Assembly: GCA_947063675.1 (NCBI GenBank)
Contig: CAMSTM010000008.1
Coordinates: 1-42,813 of the forward strand
Source: an uncultured Lachnospiraceae bacterium
GTDB taxonomy: Bacteria > Bacillota > Clostridia > Lachnospirales > Lachnospiraceae
DNA length: 42,813 bases
Direction of reading: 5' to 3'
In this document: positions 32,104-42,813 of the stretch, in pieces
How positions within the stretch are numbered: position 1 is the first letter of the stretch
Layout of the letters: every line of letters starts with the position of its first letter
Notes under the pieces: model-generated
The model's database searches: none
Told to the model about the DNA's origin: nothing
The model's input: the letters and a program-made list of their open reading frames with translations, nothing else
Translations under genes and position numbers: made by a program

Positions 32104-35100
32104 ATGGAAAAGAACAGAATACGTCCTATTGCTGCGGGCAAGAGCATGCGTATGAGTTATTCACGACAGAAAGAGGTTCTGGGAGTGCCAAACCTGATTG
32201 AAGTCCAGAAGGATTCCTATAAATGGTTTCTTGAAGAAGGACTGAAAGAGGTGTTTGACGACATTTCTCCGATTGCAGACTACAGCGGGCATTTAAGCCT
32301 GGAGTTTGTGGATTTCGAGCTCTGTGAAGACGATGTGAAGTATTCTATCGAAAAATGCAAAGAGAGAGACGCCACATATGCAGCTCCTTTAAAGGTCAGG
32401 GTTCGTCTTTATAATAAAGAAAAAGAAGAAATCAGCGAACATGAGATTTTTATGGGCGACCTTCCTCTAATGACAGAGACCGGAACATTTGTCATCAACG
32501 GCGCAGAACGTGTTATTGTCAGTCAGCTTGTTCGTTCTCCCGGTATTTATTATGCGATAAGTCATGATAAAATCGGTAAAAGGCTGTTCTCGGCTACGGT
32601 GATTCCCAACCGTGGAGCGTGGCTGGAGTACGAGACGGATTCAAACGACATTTTTTATGTGCGTGTTGACAGAACGAGAAAAGTGCCAATTACTGTTCTC
32701 ATAAGAGCGCTTGGAGTAGGTACGAATGATGAAATCAGAGAGCTGTTCGGCGATGAACCCAAGATAGAAGCAAGCTTTTCCAAAGACGTTTCCACTAATT
32801 ATCAGGAAGGTCTTTTAGAGTTGTACAAAAAAATCCGTCCCGGTGAGCCCCTCAGCGTTGAGAGTGCGGAAAGCCTTATTAACGCCATGTTTTTTGACCC
32901 CAGAAGATATGATTTGGCAAAGGTGGGAAGATATAAATTCAACAAAAAGCTGGCGTTCCGCAACAGGATAAGGCACCAGATTCTTGCGGAAGACGTGGTG
33001 GATACCTTAACAGGCGAAATTCTTGCAGAAAAGGGAACGAAAGTGAGCGCGGAGCTTGCCGATGAAATTCAGAACGCGGCCGTTCCTTATGTATATATTC
33101 AGACAGAGGAGAGAAACGTAAAGATTCTTTCCAATATGATGGTGGAGCTTACCAGCTTCGTTGACTGCAACCCCAGAGAACTGGGCATTACGGAGCATGT
33201 TTATTATCCTGTACTTGCGCAGATTCTCGAGGAATTCGGGGAGGATGCGGAAGGGCTTGCGGAGGCCATTCGGAAGAATGTCCACGAGCTGATTCCCAAG
33301 CATGTAACCAAGGAGGATATCCTTGCATCCATCAACTACAATATCCATCTTGAGTACGGAATCGGCAACGACGACGATATCGACCACTTAGGGAACAGAC
33401 GTATCCGTTCCGTAGGCGAACTTTTACAGAATCAGTACAGAATCGGTCTTTCCAGACTGGAGAGAGTAGTCCGTGAGAGAATGACCACACACGATGCGGA
33501 GGAGATATCTCCTCAGGTGCTGATTAACATTAAGCCGGTTCAGGCTGCGGTGAAGGAGTTCTTCGGTTCTTCCCAGCTCTCGCAGTTTATGGATCAGAAC
33601 AATCCTTTAGGCGAGCTGACGCACAAGAGACGTCTTTCCGCCCTTGGCCCCGGCGGTCTTTCCAGGGACCGTGCCGGATTTGAGGTGCGTGACGTACATT
33701 ATTCCCACTATGGAAGAATGTGCCCCATCGAGACGCCTGAAGGACCCAACATCGGATTGATTAACTCTCTTGCATCCTATGCAAGAATCAACGAATACGG
33801 TTTTGTGGAAGCCCCTTACCGTAAGATAGACAAGACCGACCGCTCAAACCCCAGAGTTACGGAAGAAGTGGTTTACATGACGGCGGACGAGGAAGACAAT
33901 TATCACGTGGCGCAGGCAAACGAGGCTCTGGACGCGGAAGGACATTTTGTCCGAAACACGGTGTCAGGCCGTTATAAGGAGGAAACCTCCGAGTATCCCA
34001 AGGCCATGTTTGACTACATGGACGTGTCTCCTAAAATGGTATTTTCCGTGGCGACAGCGCTCATTCCTTTCCTGGAAAACGACGACGCCAACCGCGCGCT
34101 GATGGGTTCCAACATGCAGCGTCAGGCGGTGCCCCTTCTGACGACGGAGGCGCCTGTGGTGGGTACCGGTATGGAGCCGAAGGCGGCCGTTGACTCGGGC
34201 GTATGCGTGGTTGCCAGAAAGAGCGGAGTTATTGATTACGTGTCCTCCGCGCTGATTAAGATGACCTGTGACGACGGGGAAAAGGCGGAATTCCGTCTGA
34301 CCAAGTTTTCACGAAGCAACCAGTCCAACTGCTACAACCAGAAGCCTATCGTAAACAAGGGCGAGCATGTGGAAGCGGGACAGGTGATTGCGGACGGTCC
34401 GTCAACCGCCAACGGCGAGCTGGCGCTGGGCAAGAATCCGCTGATTGGATTTATGACCTGGGAAGGCTATAATTACGAGGACGCGGTTCTCTTAAGCGAA
34501 AGACTGGTGCAGGAGGACGTTTATACTTCCGTGCACATTGAAGAATATGAGGCGGAAGCCAGAGATACCAAGCTGGGACCGGAGGAGATTACGCGGGACG
34601 TTCCCGGCGTAGGCGACGACGCCTTAAAGGATTTGGACGAGAGAGGAATTATCCGTATCGGCGCGGAGGTGCGTGCCGGAGATATCCTGGTGGGTAAGGT
34701 TACCCCCAAGGGAGAGACGGAGCTGACCGCGGAGGAGAGGCTTCTTCGCGCCATCTTCGGTGAGAAGGCAAGAGAGGTGAGGGATACCTCCCTTAAGGTT
34801 CCCCACGGCGAATACGGAATCATTGTAGACGCCAAGGTGTTTACCCGTGAAAACGGCGACGAGCTTTCGCCGGGCGTCAATCAGGCTGTACGTATTTATA
34901 TCGCGCAGAAAAGAAAAATTTCCGTTGGCGATAAGATGGCGGGACGTCACGGCAACAAGGGTGTTGTTTCCCGTGTGCTTCCGGTGGAGGATATGCCTTA
35001 TCTGCCCAACGGCCGGCCCCTTGATATCGTACTTAACCCACTGGGCGTGCCTTCCCGTATGAACATTGGACAGGTACTGGAAATCCATCTGTCGCTGGCC

Positions 35101-35970
35101 GCAAGGGCGCTTGGCTTTAATGTGGCGACGCCTGTATTTGACGGCGCAAACGAAGACGATATCATGGATACCTTAGACCTTGCAAACGATTACGTAAATT
35201 TAGGATGGGAAGAGTTCGAGGCAAAGCATAAAGCGGATTTGCTTCCCGAAGTGATGGATTATTTATATAAGAACCGGGACCACAGGGAAGTGTGGAAAAA
35301 CGTTCCGATTTCCAGGGACGGAAAGGTAAGGCTCCGGGACGGAAGGACAGGCGAGTATTTTGACAGTCCTGTTACCATAGGGCACATGCATTATCTGAAG
35401 CTCCATCATCTGGTGGACGATAAGATTCATGCCCGTTCCACAGGCCCTTACTCGCTGGTAACCCAGCAGCCCCTCGGCGGAAAGGCTCAGTTCGGCGGAC
35501 AGCGTTTCGGAGAGATGGAGGTTTGGGCGCTGGAAGCTTACGGCGCATCCTATACCCTGCAGGAAATCCTTACCGTGAAGTCCGACGACGTTGTGGGCCG
35601 TGTGAAGACCTACGAAGCAATTATCAAGGGCGATAATATTCCTGAGCCGGGTATTCCTGAATCCTTTAAGGTTCTTCTCAAAGAGCTGCAGTCCCTTGGA
35701 CTCGATGTGCGGGTACTCCGGGAGGATAATACCGAGGTTGAAATCATGGAGACCATCGACTACGGAGATACGGATTACCGCTACGAGATTGAGGGTGAGG
35801 ACAGAAACTACGATTACGATAAGAGTTCATTCAGTTCCATGGGCTATCAGCAGCAGGAGTTTGATGAAGACAGCGGCGAGCTTGTAAGCGCAGACGAGGA
35901 GGAAGAGCTGGAAGACGACTTTGACGAGGAGTTTGACGAGGCTTTGGATGCCGATTCGTTTGATGAGTAA
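32104..35970 (+). CDS. rpoB: DNA-directed RNA polymerase beta subunit
   Basis: 1288 residues. Canonical segments include [40 protein letters not shown], the rifampicin-pocket region [20 protein letters not shown] followed by [11 protein letters not shown], and [19 protein letters not shown]. The subunit forms one jaw of the polymerase catalytic cleft. The last ~35 residues (from about 1254) are very acidic ([20 protein letters not shown]), an extension beyond the conserved core. Within the rifampicin region, the commonly discussed S/H/D residues appear to be in the wild-type form (S-Q-F-M-D and H-K-R-R-L). Confidence 0.98.
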   Translation: MEKNRIRPIAAGKSMRMSYSRQKEVLGVPNLIEVQKDSYKWFLEEGLKEVFDDISPIADYSGHLSLEFVDFELCEDDVKYSIEKCKERDATYAAPLKVRVRLYNKEKEEISEHEIFMGDLPLMTETGTFVINGAERVIVSQLVRSPGIYYAISHDKIGKRLFSATVIPNRGAWLEYETDSNDIFYVRVDRTRKVPITVLIRALGVGTNDEIRELFGDEPKIEASFSKDVSTNYQEGLLELYKKIRPGEPLSVESAESLINAMFFDPRRYDLAKVGRYKFNKKLAFRNRIRHQILAEDVVDTLTGEILAEKGTKVSAELADEIQNAAVPYVYIQTEERNVKILSNMMVELTSFVDCNPRELGITEHVYYPVLAQILEEFGEDAEGLAEAIRKNVHELIPKHVTKEDILASINYNIHLEYGIGNDDDIDHLGNRRIRSVGELLQNQYRIGLSRLERVVRERMTTHDAEEISPQVLINIKPVQAAVKEFFGSSQLSQFMDQNNPLGELTHKRRLSALGPGGLSRDRAGFEVRDVHYSHYGRMCPIETPEGPNIGLINSLASYARINEYGFVEAPYRKIDKTDRSNPRVTEEVVYMTADEEDNYHVAQANEALDAEGHFVRNTVSGRYKEETSEYPKAMFDYMDVSPKMVFSVATALIPFLENDDANRALMGSNMQRQAVPLLTTEAPVVGTGMEPKAAVDSGVCVVARKSGVIDYVSSALIKMTCDDGEKAEFRLTKFSRSNQSNCYNQKPIVNKGEHVEAGQVIADGPSTANGELALGKNPLIGFMTWEGYNYEDAVLLSERLVQEDVYTSVHIEEYEAEARDTKLGPEEITRDVPGVGDDALKDLDERGIIRIGAEVRAGDILVGKVTPKGETELTAEERLLRAIFGEKAREVRDTSLKVPHGEYGIIVDAKVFTRENGDELSPGVNQAVRIYIAQKRKISVGDKMAGRHGNKGVVSRVLPVEDMPYLPNGRPLDIVLNPLGVPSRMNIGQVLEIHLSLAARALGFNVATPVFDGANEDDIMDTLDLANDYVNLGWEEFEAKHKADLLPEVMDYLYKNRDHREVWKNVPISRDGKVRLRDGRTGEYFDSPVTIGHMHYLKLHHLVDDKIHARSTGPYSLVTQQPLGGKAQFGGQRFGEMEVWALEAYGASYTLQEILTVKSDDVVGRVKTYEAIIKGDNIPEPGIPESFKVLLKELQSLGLDVRVLREDNTEVEIMETIDYGDTDYRYEIEGEDRNYDYDKSSFSSMGYQQQEFDEDSGELVSADEEEELEDDFDEEFDEALDADSFDE

Positions 35971-36048
35971 GTATAAGCGCAGGTCATAAAGGCATTGCGG
36001 CAAAGCGCAAAGCAGGTATGGCAAGGCAGGAAAGGAGCATGGATAGCG

Positions 36049-39000
36049 ATGTCAGAAACAAAGCAAGAAGTGTATCAGCCAATGACGTTTGACGCCATAA
36101 GAATTGGTCTGGCGTCACCTGAGAAGGTCAGGGAGTGGTCGCGGGGCGAAGTATTAAAGCCCGAAACCATCAATTACAGAACCTTAAAGCCTGAAAAGGA
36201 CGGTCTGTTCTGTGAAAAGATTTTCGGACCCAGCAAGGACTGGGAATGTCATTGCGGTAAATATAAGAAAATCAGATATAAAGGCGTTGTCTGCGACCGC
36301 TGCGGCGTTGAAGTGACAAAAGCAAGCGTCCGCAGGGAGCGCATGGGGCATATTGAACTTGCGGCTCCGGTGTCCCATATCTGGTATTTTAAGGGAATTC
36401 CCAGCCGTATGGGACTTATCTTGGATTTGTCCCCCAGGGTACTTGAAAAGGTATTATATTTTGCTTCTTATATTGTTCTGGATAAGGGTGAAACCGATTT
36501 GGAATACAAGCAGGTTTTATCCGAGAAGGAATACCAGAGCGCAAGAGAAACATGGGGCAGCAGATTCCGCGTGGGTATGGGCGCGGAATCCATCAAGGAG
36601 CTGCTTGAGGCCATTGACCTTGAGACAGAAGCGGATGAGCTTAAAACCGGCCTGAAGGAATCGACGGGCCAGAAGCGGGCAAGGATTATCAAGAGGCTTG
36701 AAGTAGTGGAGGCTTTCCGGGAGTCGGGAAACGACCCGTCCTGGATGATTATGGACGCCATTCCGGTGATTCCCCCCGACCTTCGTCCCATGGTGCAGCT
36801 GGACGGCGGCCGTTTTGCAACCTCGGATTTAAATGATTTATATAGAAGAATTATCAACCGCAACAACAGATTAAAACGCCTTCTTGAGCTGGGCGCTCCG
36901 GACATTATTGTCAGGAACGAAAAGAGAATGCTCCAGGAAGCGGTTGACGCGCTGATTGACAACGGCAGACGGGGCAGACCCGTAACGGGCCCCGGCAACA
37001 GGGCGCTGAAATCCCTGTCCGATATGCTTAAGGGTAAATCGGGACGTTTCCGTCAGAACCTGCTGGGCAAGCGTGTTGACTATTCGGGACGTTCCGTTAT
37101 CGTGGTAGGGCCGGAGCTTAAGATTTATCAGTGCGGTCTTCCCAAGGAGATGGCAATCGAGCTGTTCAAGCCCTTTGTTATGAAGGAGCTGGTGACAAGA
37201 GGAATTTCCCAGAACATCAAGAATGCCAAAAAGCTGGTGGAAAGACTCGATACTCAGGTGTGGGATGTGCTTGAGGAGGTTATCAAGGAACACCCGGTTA
37301 TGCTGAACCGTGCCCCTACACTGCACAGACTTGGTATTCAGGCATTTGAGCCGATTCTGGTGGAAGGCAAGGCTATTAAGCTGCATCCTCTTGTATGTAC
37401 CGCTTTCAATGCGGACTTTGACGGCGACCAGATGGCAGTACATCTTCCGCTTTCCGTGGAAGCGCAGGCGGAGTGCCGGTTCCTGCTCCTATCGCCCAAC
37501 AACCTGTTAAAGCCCTCCGACGGCGGGCCGGTTGCCGTACCCTCTCAGGATATGGTACTCGGTATTTACTATATGACCCAGGAGAGAGAGGGAGCAGCAG
37601 GCGAAGGCAGATATTACAAGAGCGTAAACGAGGCGATACTGGCCTACGAAAACGGCGCATGCACCCTTCACTCCAGAATTAAAGTGAGAATTACCAAAAA
37701 GAACGCGGAGGGAGAAAAGGTATCCGGCATTGTGGAATCCACACTGGGACGTTTCCTCTTTAACGAGATTCTTCCTCAGGATTTGGGGTATGTTGACAGA
37801 AGCAGGCCGGAAAACTTCCTTCTTCCCGAAGTGGATTTCCATGTGGGCAAAAAGCAGTTAAAGCAAATCCTTGAAAAGGTAATCAACATTCACGGCGCTT
37901 CGGTGACAGCCGAGGTACTGGATTTGATTAAATCCACAGGGTATAAGTATTCCACAAGGGCGGCAATGACCGTTTCCATTTCCGATATGACGGTGCCTGC
38001 CCAGAAGCCGGAAATGCTGAATGAAGCGCAGGCAACGGTAGACAGGATTTCCCAGAACTACCGCCGCGGTCTTATCACCGAGGAGGAAAGATACCGTGCG
38101 GTTGTGGAAACCTGGAATGAAACGGATAAAAAGCTGACAGACGTTCTGCTTGCAGGACTGGATAAATATAACAACATTTATATGATGGCGGACTCCGGCG
38201 CCCGTGGTTCCAACCAGCAGATTAAACAGCTGGCCGGTATGCGGGGACTGATGGCGGATACCACCGGACGGACCATCGAGCTTCCGATTAAATCCAATTT
38301 CCGTGAGGGACTTGACGTACTGGAGTACTTTATGTCCGCCCACGGCGCGCGTAAGGGACTTTCCGATACCGCGCTGCGTACAGCCGACTCGGGATATCTG
38401 ACCAGACGAATGGTTGACGTTTCGCAGGAGCTGATTATCCGTGAGGTTGACTGTATGGAAGGCCGCGAGGAGATTCCGGGCATGTGGGTGTCCGCATTCA
38501 TGGACGGAAAGGAAACCATCGAGAGCTTAAAGGACAGAATTACGGGACGTTATTCCTGTGAGGATATCATGGACGGCGAAGGCAATGTGCTGGTGAAAAA
38601 GAACCATATGATTACCCCCAGCCGCGCCGCTAAGATATTGAGTGTGGGTGTGAATGAAAAAGGAGAGCCTGTTGAAAAGGTGAAAATCCGCACCATCCTC
38701 ACCTGCCGTTCCCACATTGGAATCTGTTCCAAGTGCTACGGCGCGAACATGGCGACCGGCGAGGCGGTGCAGGTGGGCGAGGCAGTCGGCATTATCGCCG
38801 CACAGTCCATCGGCGAGCCCGGTACACAGCTTACCATGCGTACTTTCCACTCCGGCGGTGTTGCGGGCGATGACATCACACAGGGTCTTCCCCGTGTAGA
38901 GGAGCTTTTTGAGGCGAGAAAGCCCAAGGGACTTGCCATTATTGCCGAATTCGGCGGCATTGCAACGATTAAAGATACCAAGAAGAAGCGAGAGATTATC

Positions 39001-39816
39001 ATTACCAACAATGAGACCGGGGAAATCAAGGCTTATCTGATTCCCTACGGCTCCAGAATAAAAGTGCTTGACGGCGCAGTGCTTGAGGCCGGAGACGAGC
39101 TGACGGAAGGAAGCATCAACCCTCACGACCTGCTTAAGATTAAGGGAATCCGCGCGGTGCAGGATTATATGCTCCGTGAAGTACAGAGAGTGTACCGTCT
39201 GCAGGGCGTTGACATCAGCGATAAGCATATTGAAGTGATTGTACGCCAGATGCTTAAGAAAATCAGGATTGAAAACAACGGCGACACGGACTTTTTGCCC
39301 GGCGCGCTGGTGGATGTGCTTGATTATGAAGACCTCAACGAACAGCTTATTGCGGAGGGTAAGGAGCCGGCGGAAGGCAAGCAGGTAATGCTGGGAATCA
39401 CAAAGGCTGCCCTTGCGACAAATTCCTTCCTGTCTGCGGCGTCCTTCCAGGAAACCACCAAGGTGCTGACAGAGGCGGCTATCAAGGGCAAAATCGACCC
39501 GTTGATTGGACTTAAGGAAAACGTAATTATCGGTAAGCTGATTCCCGCCGGCACAGGTATGAGACGCTACCGCACCACCAGACTCTCCACCGACAAGGAG
39601 ATTATGGGAACCATCGATGTGGATGAAGAAGACGTATTTATCGATGATGATACCCAAAGGCTGCCGGAGGACGAATTCATAGAGGATGGCTTTGAAGAAT
39701 CTTATGATGAGGATGCATTCGAGGAGGAATCCTTTGAGGATGAGTCTTATGAGGATGAGGAAGCGCCTGAGGATGAATTTTCAGAGGAAGATGCAGTTGT
39801 GACAGATACACTGTGA
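36049..39816 (+). CDS. rpoC: DNA-directed RNA polymerase beta' subunit
   Basis: 1255 residues from the start at 36049 ([12 protein letters not shown]). The zinc ribbon [20 protein letters not shown] is near residue 66, the catalytic [20 protein letters not shown] near residue 454, and the second zinc site includes [13 protein letters not shown]. The bridge/trigger region is represented by [20 protein letters not shown]. The C-terminal ~60 residues are a repetitive acidic tail ([20 protein letters not shown]). GGAG lies 11 nt from the ATG, a slightly long spacing. Longer upstream starts lack conserved sequence. Confidence 0.98.
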   Translation: MSETKQEVYQPMTFDAIRIGLASPEKVREWSRGEVLKPETINYRTLKPEKDGLFCEKIFGPSKDWECHCGKYKKIRYKGVVCDRCGVEVTKASVRRERMGHIELAAPVSHIWYFKGIPSRMGLILDLSPRVLEKVLYFASYIVLDKGETDLEYKQVLSEKEYQSARETWGSRFRVGMGAESIKELLEAIDLETEADELKTGLKESTGQKRARIIKRLEVVEAFRESGNDPSWMIMDAIPVIPPDLRPMVQLDGGRFATSDLNDLYRRIINRNNRLKRLLELGAPDIIVRNEKRMLQEAVDALIDNGRRGRPVTGPGNRALKSLSDMLKGKSGRFRQNLLGKRVDYSGRSVIVVGPELKIYQCGLPKEMAIELFKPFVMKELVTRGISQNIKNAKKLVERLDTQVWDVLEEVIKEHPVMLNRAPTLHRLGIQAFEPILVEGKAIKLHPLVCTAFNADFDGDQMAVHLPLSVEAQAECRFLLLSPNNLLKPSDGGPVAVPSQDMVLGIYYMTQEREGAAGEGRYYKSVNEAILAYENGACTLHSRIKVRITKKNAEGEKVSGIVESTLGRFLFNEILPQDLGYVDRSRPENFLLPEVDFHVGKKQLKQILEKVINIHGASVTAEVLDLIKSTGYKYSTRAAMTVSISDMTVPAQKPEMLNEAQATVDRISQNYRRGLITEEERYRAVVETWNETDKKLTDVLLAGLDKYNNIYMMADSGARGSNQQIKQLAGMRGLMADTTGRTIELPIKSNFREGLDVLEYFMSAHGARKGLSDTALRTADSGYLTRRMVDVSQELIIREVDCMEGREEIPGMWVSAFMDGKETIESLKDRITGRYSCEDIMDGEGNVLVKKNHMITPSRAAKILSVGVNEKGEPVEKVKIRTILTCRSHIGICSKCYGANMATGEAVQVGEAVGIIAAQSIGEPGTQLTMRTFHSGGVAGDDITQGLPRVEELFEARKPKGLAIIAEFGGIATIKDTKKKREIIITNNETGEIKAYLIPYGSRIKVLDGAVLEAGDELTEGSINPHDLLKIKGIRAVQDYMLREVQRVYRLQGVDISDKHIEVIVRQMLKKIRIENNGDTDFLPGALVDVLDYEDLNEQLIAEGKEPAEGKQVMLGITKAALATNSFLSAASFQETTKVLTEAAIKGKIDPLIGLKENVIIGKLIPAGTGMRRYRTTRLSTDKEIMGTIDVDEEDVFIDDDTQRLPEDEFIEDGFEESYDEDAFEEESFEDESYEDEEAPEDEFSEEDAVVTDTL

Positions 39817-40030
39817 CAGACCTTCCCGAAATAAAAGGATAAAGAAACTGCCATATTGCTGAAAGCAGTGCGGCAGAAGGATACGGAATTATGAGACGCT
39901 GCGGTCAGGCTTTGCGGTCAGGCCGCAGCATTATATTTAATGTAAGGGCAATTTGTGAAGCGTGCCGGGCGTTGTTTTGCCTGAAAACTAATTTTTCCGT
40001 TGTTTTCTCGTTGTTTTGCAAAAAAATATG
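39817..40030 (+). other. rpoC-rpsL intergenic region
   Basis: No gene is seen. Two stem-loops are possible: CTGCC...GGCAG around 39849-39874 and the terminator candidate at 39898-39929. The rest, up to the promoter at 40031, is A/T-rich without further structure I can support. Confidence 0.5.
39898..39929 (+). terminator. Candidate terminator after rpoC with internal direct repeat
   Basis: GCTGCGG (39898-39904) pairs with CCGCAGC (39923-39929). Between them TGCGGTCAGG occurs twice, so the 3' arm can also pair with the second copy (TGCGG with CCGCA) to give a tighter hairpin. The following TTATATTT is a modest U-rich tail. Confidence 0.5.
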
Positions 40031-40059
40031 TTGACAAAGAAATTTCCGGCATTTATACT
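40031..40059 (+). promoter_or_regulatory. Promoter of rpsL-rpsG-fusA
   Basis: TTGACA (40031-40036), 17-nt spacer, TATACT (40054-40059), about 55 nt before rpsL. Close to sigma-A consensus and expected to be strong. Confidence 0.85.
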
Positions 40060-40114
40060 ATTTTAGTGTGCGTAACTGCGCACGTAACAATTTATAAGCA
40101 GGAGGTGAAACAGA

Positions 40115-40534
40115 ATGCCAACATTTAACCAGTTAGTCAGAAAAGGACGTCAGACATCAGTAAAGAAGTCAACTGCACCCGCTCTTCAGAAAGGATGGAA
40201 CTCCCTTCACAAGAAAGCAACCAATACTTCTTCTCCTCAGAAGAGAGGTGTCTGCACTGCTGTTAAGACAGCAACCCCTAAAAAGCCTAACTCAGCTCTT
40301 AGAAAGATTGCCAGAGTACGTCTTTCCAACGGAATCGAAGTGACAAGCTACATTCCCGGAGAAGGCCACAACCTGCAGGAGCACAGCGTTGTTCTTATCA
40401 GGGGCGGAAGAGTAAAGGACTTACCCGGTACAAGATACCACATCATCAGAGGTACGCTTGATACCGCAGGTGTTGCAAACAGAAGACAGGCACGTTCCAA
40501 ATATGGCGCTAAGAGACCTAAGGCTTCCAAGTAA
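40115..40534 (+). CDS. rpsL: 30S ribosomal protein S12
   Basis: 139 residues: [101 protein letters not shown]12 monitors decoding. Lysine is present at both positions commonly altered in streptomycin-resistant strains (TPKKPNSA and the [10 protein letters not shown] loop region appear wild type). Good GGAGGTGA ribosome binding site. Confidence 0.98.
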   Translation: MPTFNQLVRKGRQTSVKKSTAPALQKGWNSLHKKATNTSSPQKRGVCTAVKTATPKKPNSALRKIARVRLSNGIEVTSYIPGEGHNLQEHSVVLIRGGRVKDLPGTRYHIIRGTLDTAGVANRRQARSKYGAKRPKASK

Positions 40535-41193
<659 letters not shown>

Positions 41194-41313
41194 TCGGACG
41201 AATCATAGATTTTGTTTGTCCGGGGCGGCGTGAAACCCCGAATGCGCAATGCCAGGCAGACGCCGGGCCGCAAGGCCGGAAATTCTGCAGATTAATATAA
41301 GGAGGAAAAATCT

Positions 41314-42813
41314 TTGGCTGGAAGAGAATATCCGTTAGAGAGAACCAGAAACATTGGTATTATGGCTCATATTGATGCCGGTAAGACAACTCTGACAGAG
41401 CGTATCTTATACTATACCGGTGTTAATTATAAGATTGGCGATACTCACGAAGGCACTGCTACCATGGACTGGATGGAGCAGGAGCAGGAGAGAGGTATCA
41501 CGATTACGTCAGCCGCTACAACCTGTCACTGGACCCTGGAAGAAAACTGCAAGCCCAAAGAAGGCGCGCTGGAGCATCGTATCAACATCATCGACACACC
41601 CGGACACGTTGACTTTACCGTTGAGGTAGAGCGTTCCTTACGTGTGCTTGACGGTGCTGTAGGTGTATTCTGTGCCAAGGGCGGCGTGGAACCTCAGTCA
41701 GAAAATGTATGGCGTCAGGCTGACACTTATAATGTACCGAGAATGGCTTTCATTAACAAGATGGACATTTTAGGTGCCGATTTCTACGGAGCAGTAGAGC
41801 AGATTAAGACCAGACTTGGTAAAAACGCAATTATTCTTCAACTGCCTATCGGCAAAGAAGATGAATTTAAAGGCATTATTGATTTATTTGAGATGAAGGC
41901 GTATATCTACAATGACGATAAGGGCGAAAACATTTCAATTGTTGACGTTCCCGAGGAAATGGCAGACGACGCCGAGTTATACCGTTCCGAACTTATCGAG
42001 AAAATCAGCGAATTAGACGACGAGCTGATGATGAAATATCTCGAGGGCGAGGAGCCCACTGTAGAGGAAATGAAAGCAGTGCTCAGAAAAGCAACCTGCG
42101 AATGTACGGCAATCCCTGTATGCTGCGGTTCCGCATACAGAAACAAAGGCGTACAGAAGCTCCTGGATGCGGTTCTTGAGTATATGCCCGCTCCTACAGA
42201 CATTCCCGCAATCACGGGAACCGACCTTGACGGCAACGAAGTTGAGAGACATGCGTCCGACGACGAGCCTTTCTCAGCGCTGGCGTTCAAGATTATGGCA
42301 GACCCCTTTGTAGGAAAACTGGCATTCTTCAGAGTTTACTCCGGTACAATGAACTCCGGTTCCTATGTACTGAATGCCACAAAAGATAAAAAAGAACGTG
42401 TGGGACGTATCCTGCAGATGCATGCGAACAAGAGAGCCGAGCTTGATAAAGTATATTCCGGCGATATTGCCGCTGCCGTAGGGTTTAAGTTTACCACAAC
42501 CGGCGATACTATCTGTGACGACCGCCATCCCGTTATTCTGGAGTCCATGGAATTTCCGGAGCCCGTTATTGAGCTTGCTATCGAGCCCAAGACAAAAGCG
42601 GGACAGGGAAAGATGGGCGAGGCTCTTGCAAAGCTTGCAGAAGAAGACCCCACATTCCGCGCTCACAGCAATCCGGAGACAGGCCAGACCATCATTGCCG
42701 GTATGGGCGAGCTCCATCTGGAGATTATCGTGGACAGACTTCTGCGTGAGTTCAAGGTAGAGGCCAATGTAGGCGCACCTCAGGTTGCCTACAAGGAAAC
42801 CTTTACCAAGACC
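41314..42813 (+). CDS. fusA: Elongation factor G (3' end outside the window)
   Basis: TTG start at 41314 behind GGAGG (AAGGAGGAAAAATCT), first residues [19 protein letters not shown]. GTPase motifs are G1 [12 protein letters not shown], the switch I region [13 protein letters not shown]3 [16 protein letters not shown] and G4 [24 protein letters not shown] completes the G domain. Domain II follows ([20 protein letters not shown]) and the window ends inside domain III, after 500 of about 690-700 codons. EF-G moves tRNA and mRNA through the ribosome. Confidence 0.97.
   Translation, partial: MAGREYPLERTRNIGIMAHIDAGKTTLTERILYYTGVNYKIGDTHEGTATMDWMEQEQERGITITSAATTCHWTLEENCKPKEGALEHRINIIDTPGHVDFTVEVERSLRVLDGAVGVFCAKGGVEPQSENVWRQADTYNVPRMAFINKMDILGADFYGAVEQIKTRLGKNAIILQLPIGKEDEFKGIIDLFEMKAYIYNDDKGENISIVDVPEEMADDAELYRSELIEKISELDDELMMKYLEGEEPTVEEMKAVLRKATCECTAIPVCCGSAYRNKGVQKLLDAVLEYMPAPTDIPAITGTDLDGNEVERHASDDEPFSALAFKIMADPFVGKLAFFRVYSGTMNSGSYVLNATKDKKERVGRILQMHANKRAELDKVYSGDIAAAVGFKFTTTGDTICDDRHPVILESMEFPEPVIELAIEPKTKAGQGKMGEALAKLAEEDPTFRAHSNPETGQTIIAGMGELHLEIIVDRLLREFKVEANVGAPQVAYKETFTKT

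Noticed and set aside
38527-39657. Long open frame (376 residues) on the minus strand inside rpoC
   Set aside because: It is antisense to the conserved, high-GC third-position rpoC sequence. The translation has no family features and no good ribosome binding site.
41420-41629. 69-residue plus-strand frame inside fusA
   Set aside because: It is an alternate frame of EF-G; the true frame starts at the TTG at 41314 and carries all GTPase motifs.

Overview
This is a low-to-moderate GC Firmicutes chromosome segment, most likely from an anaerobic Clostridia of the Lachnospiraceae type. The evidence is strong GGAGG ribosome binding sites, frequent GTG/TTG starts, the gene order rpmG-secE-nusG-rplK-rplA ... 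rplJ-rplL-rpoB-rpoC-rpsL-rpsG-fusA, acidic tails on RpoB and RpoC, and a FliD-like protein. The assignment rests on gene content and style, not on a database match.

Region 1 (about 1-8.4 kb) is an A/T-rich surface-polysaccharide cluster on the + strand. It holds two family-2 glycosyltransferases, a DUF4422 transferase, a COG5610-like HAD protein and a capsular-synthesis (DXD) sugar transferase. The last is split into two frames at a run of nine G, which suggests phase variation or a sequence error. Region 2 (8.47-12.01 kb) is a two-gene restriction-modification-like cassette: an Eco57I-type adenine methylase and an overlapping PD-(D/E)XK nuclease. It ends before a hairpin terminator near 12.2 kb.

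Region 3 (12.3-25.06 kb) continues the polymer cluster with more balanced base composition. It carries a CDP-glycerol glycerophosphotransferase-like protein with a propeller-like C-terminus, a DXD sugar transferase, a methyltransferase-LicD fusion, a glycerol-3-phosphate cytidylyltransferase fusion, two CitE-like lyases, a carboxyltransferase, two small XRE regulators and UDP-galactopyranose mutase. Together they suggest a glycan decorated with glycerol phosphate (or a similar phospho-alcohol) and galactofuranose. Eight of the proteins in regions 1 and 3 carry the same extra Rossmann-like module, usually with a Y/F-G-[AG/GG/SG] glycine motif. This is the most unusual feature of the window.

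Region 4 (25.1-26.5 kb) is a lone, divergently transcribed FliD-like gene between a strong hairpin and its own promoter. Region 5 (26.55-42.8 kb) is the conserved transcription/translation block: rpmG-secE-nusG, rplK-rplA, an inserted membrane-anchored CapA-like gene, rplJ-rplL behind an L10-type leader, rpoB-rpoC, and rpsL-rpsG-fusA (fusA runs off the end). Four clear sigma-A-type promoters, ahead of rpmG, rplJ, rpoB and rpsL, and several terminators delimit the units. No tRNA, rRNA, CRISPR array or transposase was seen.
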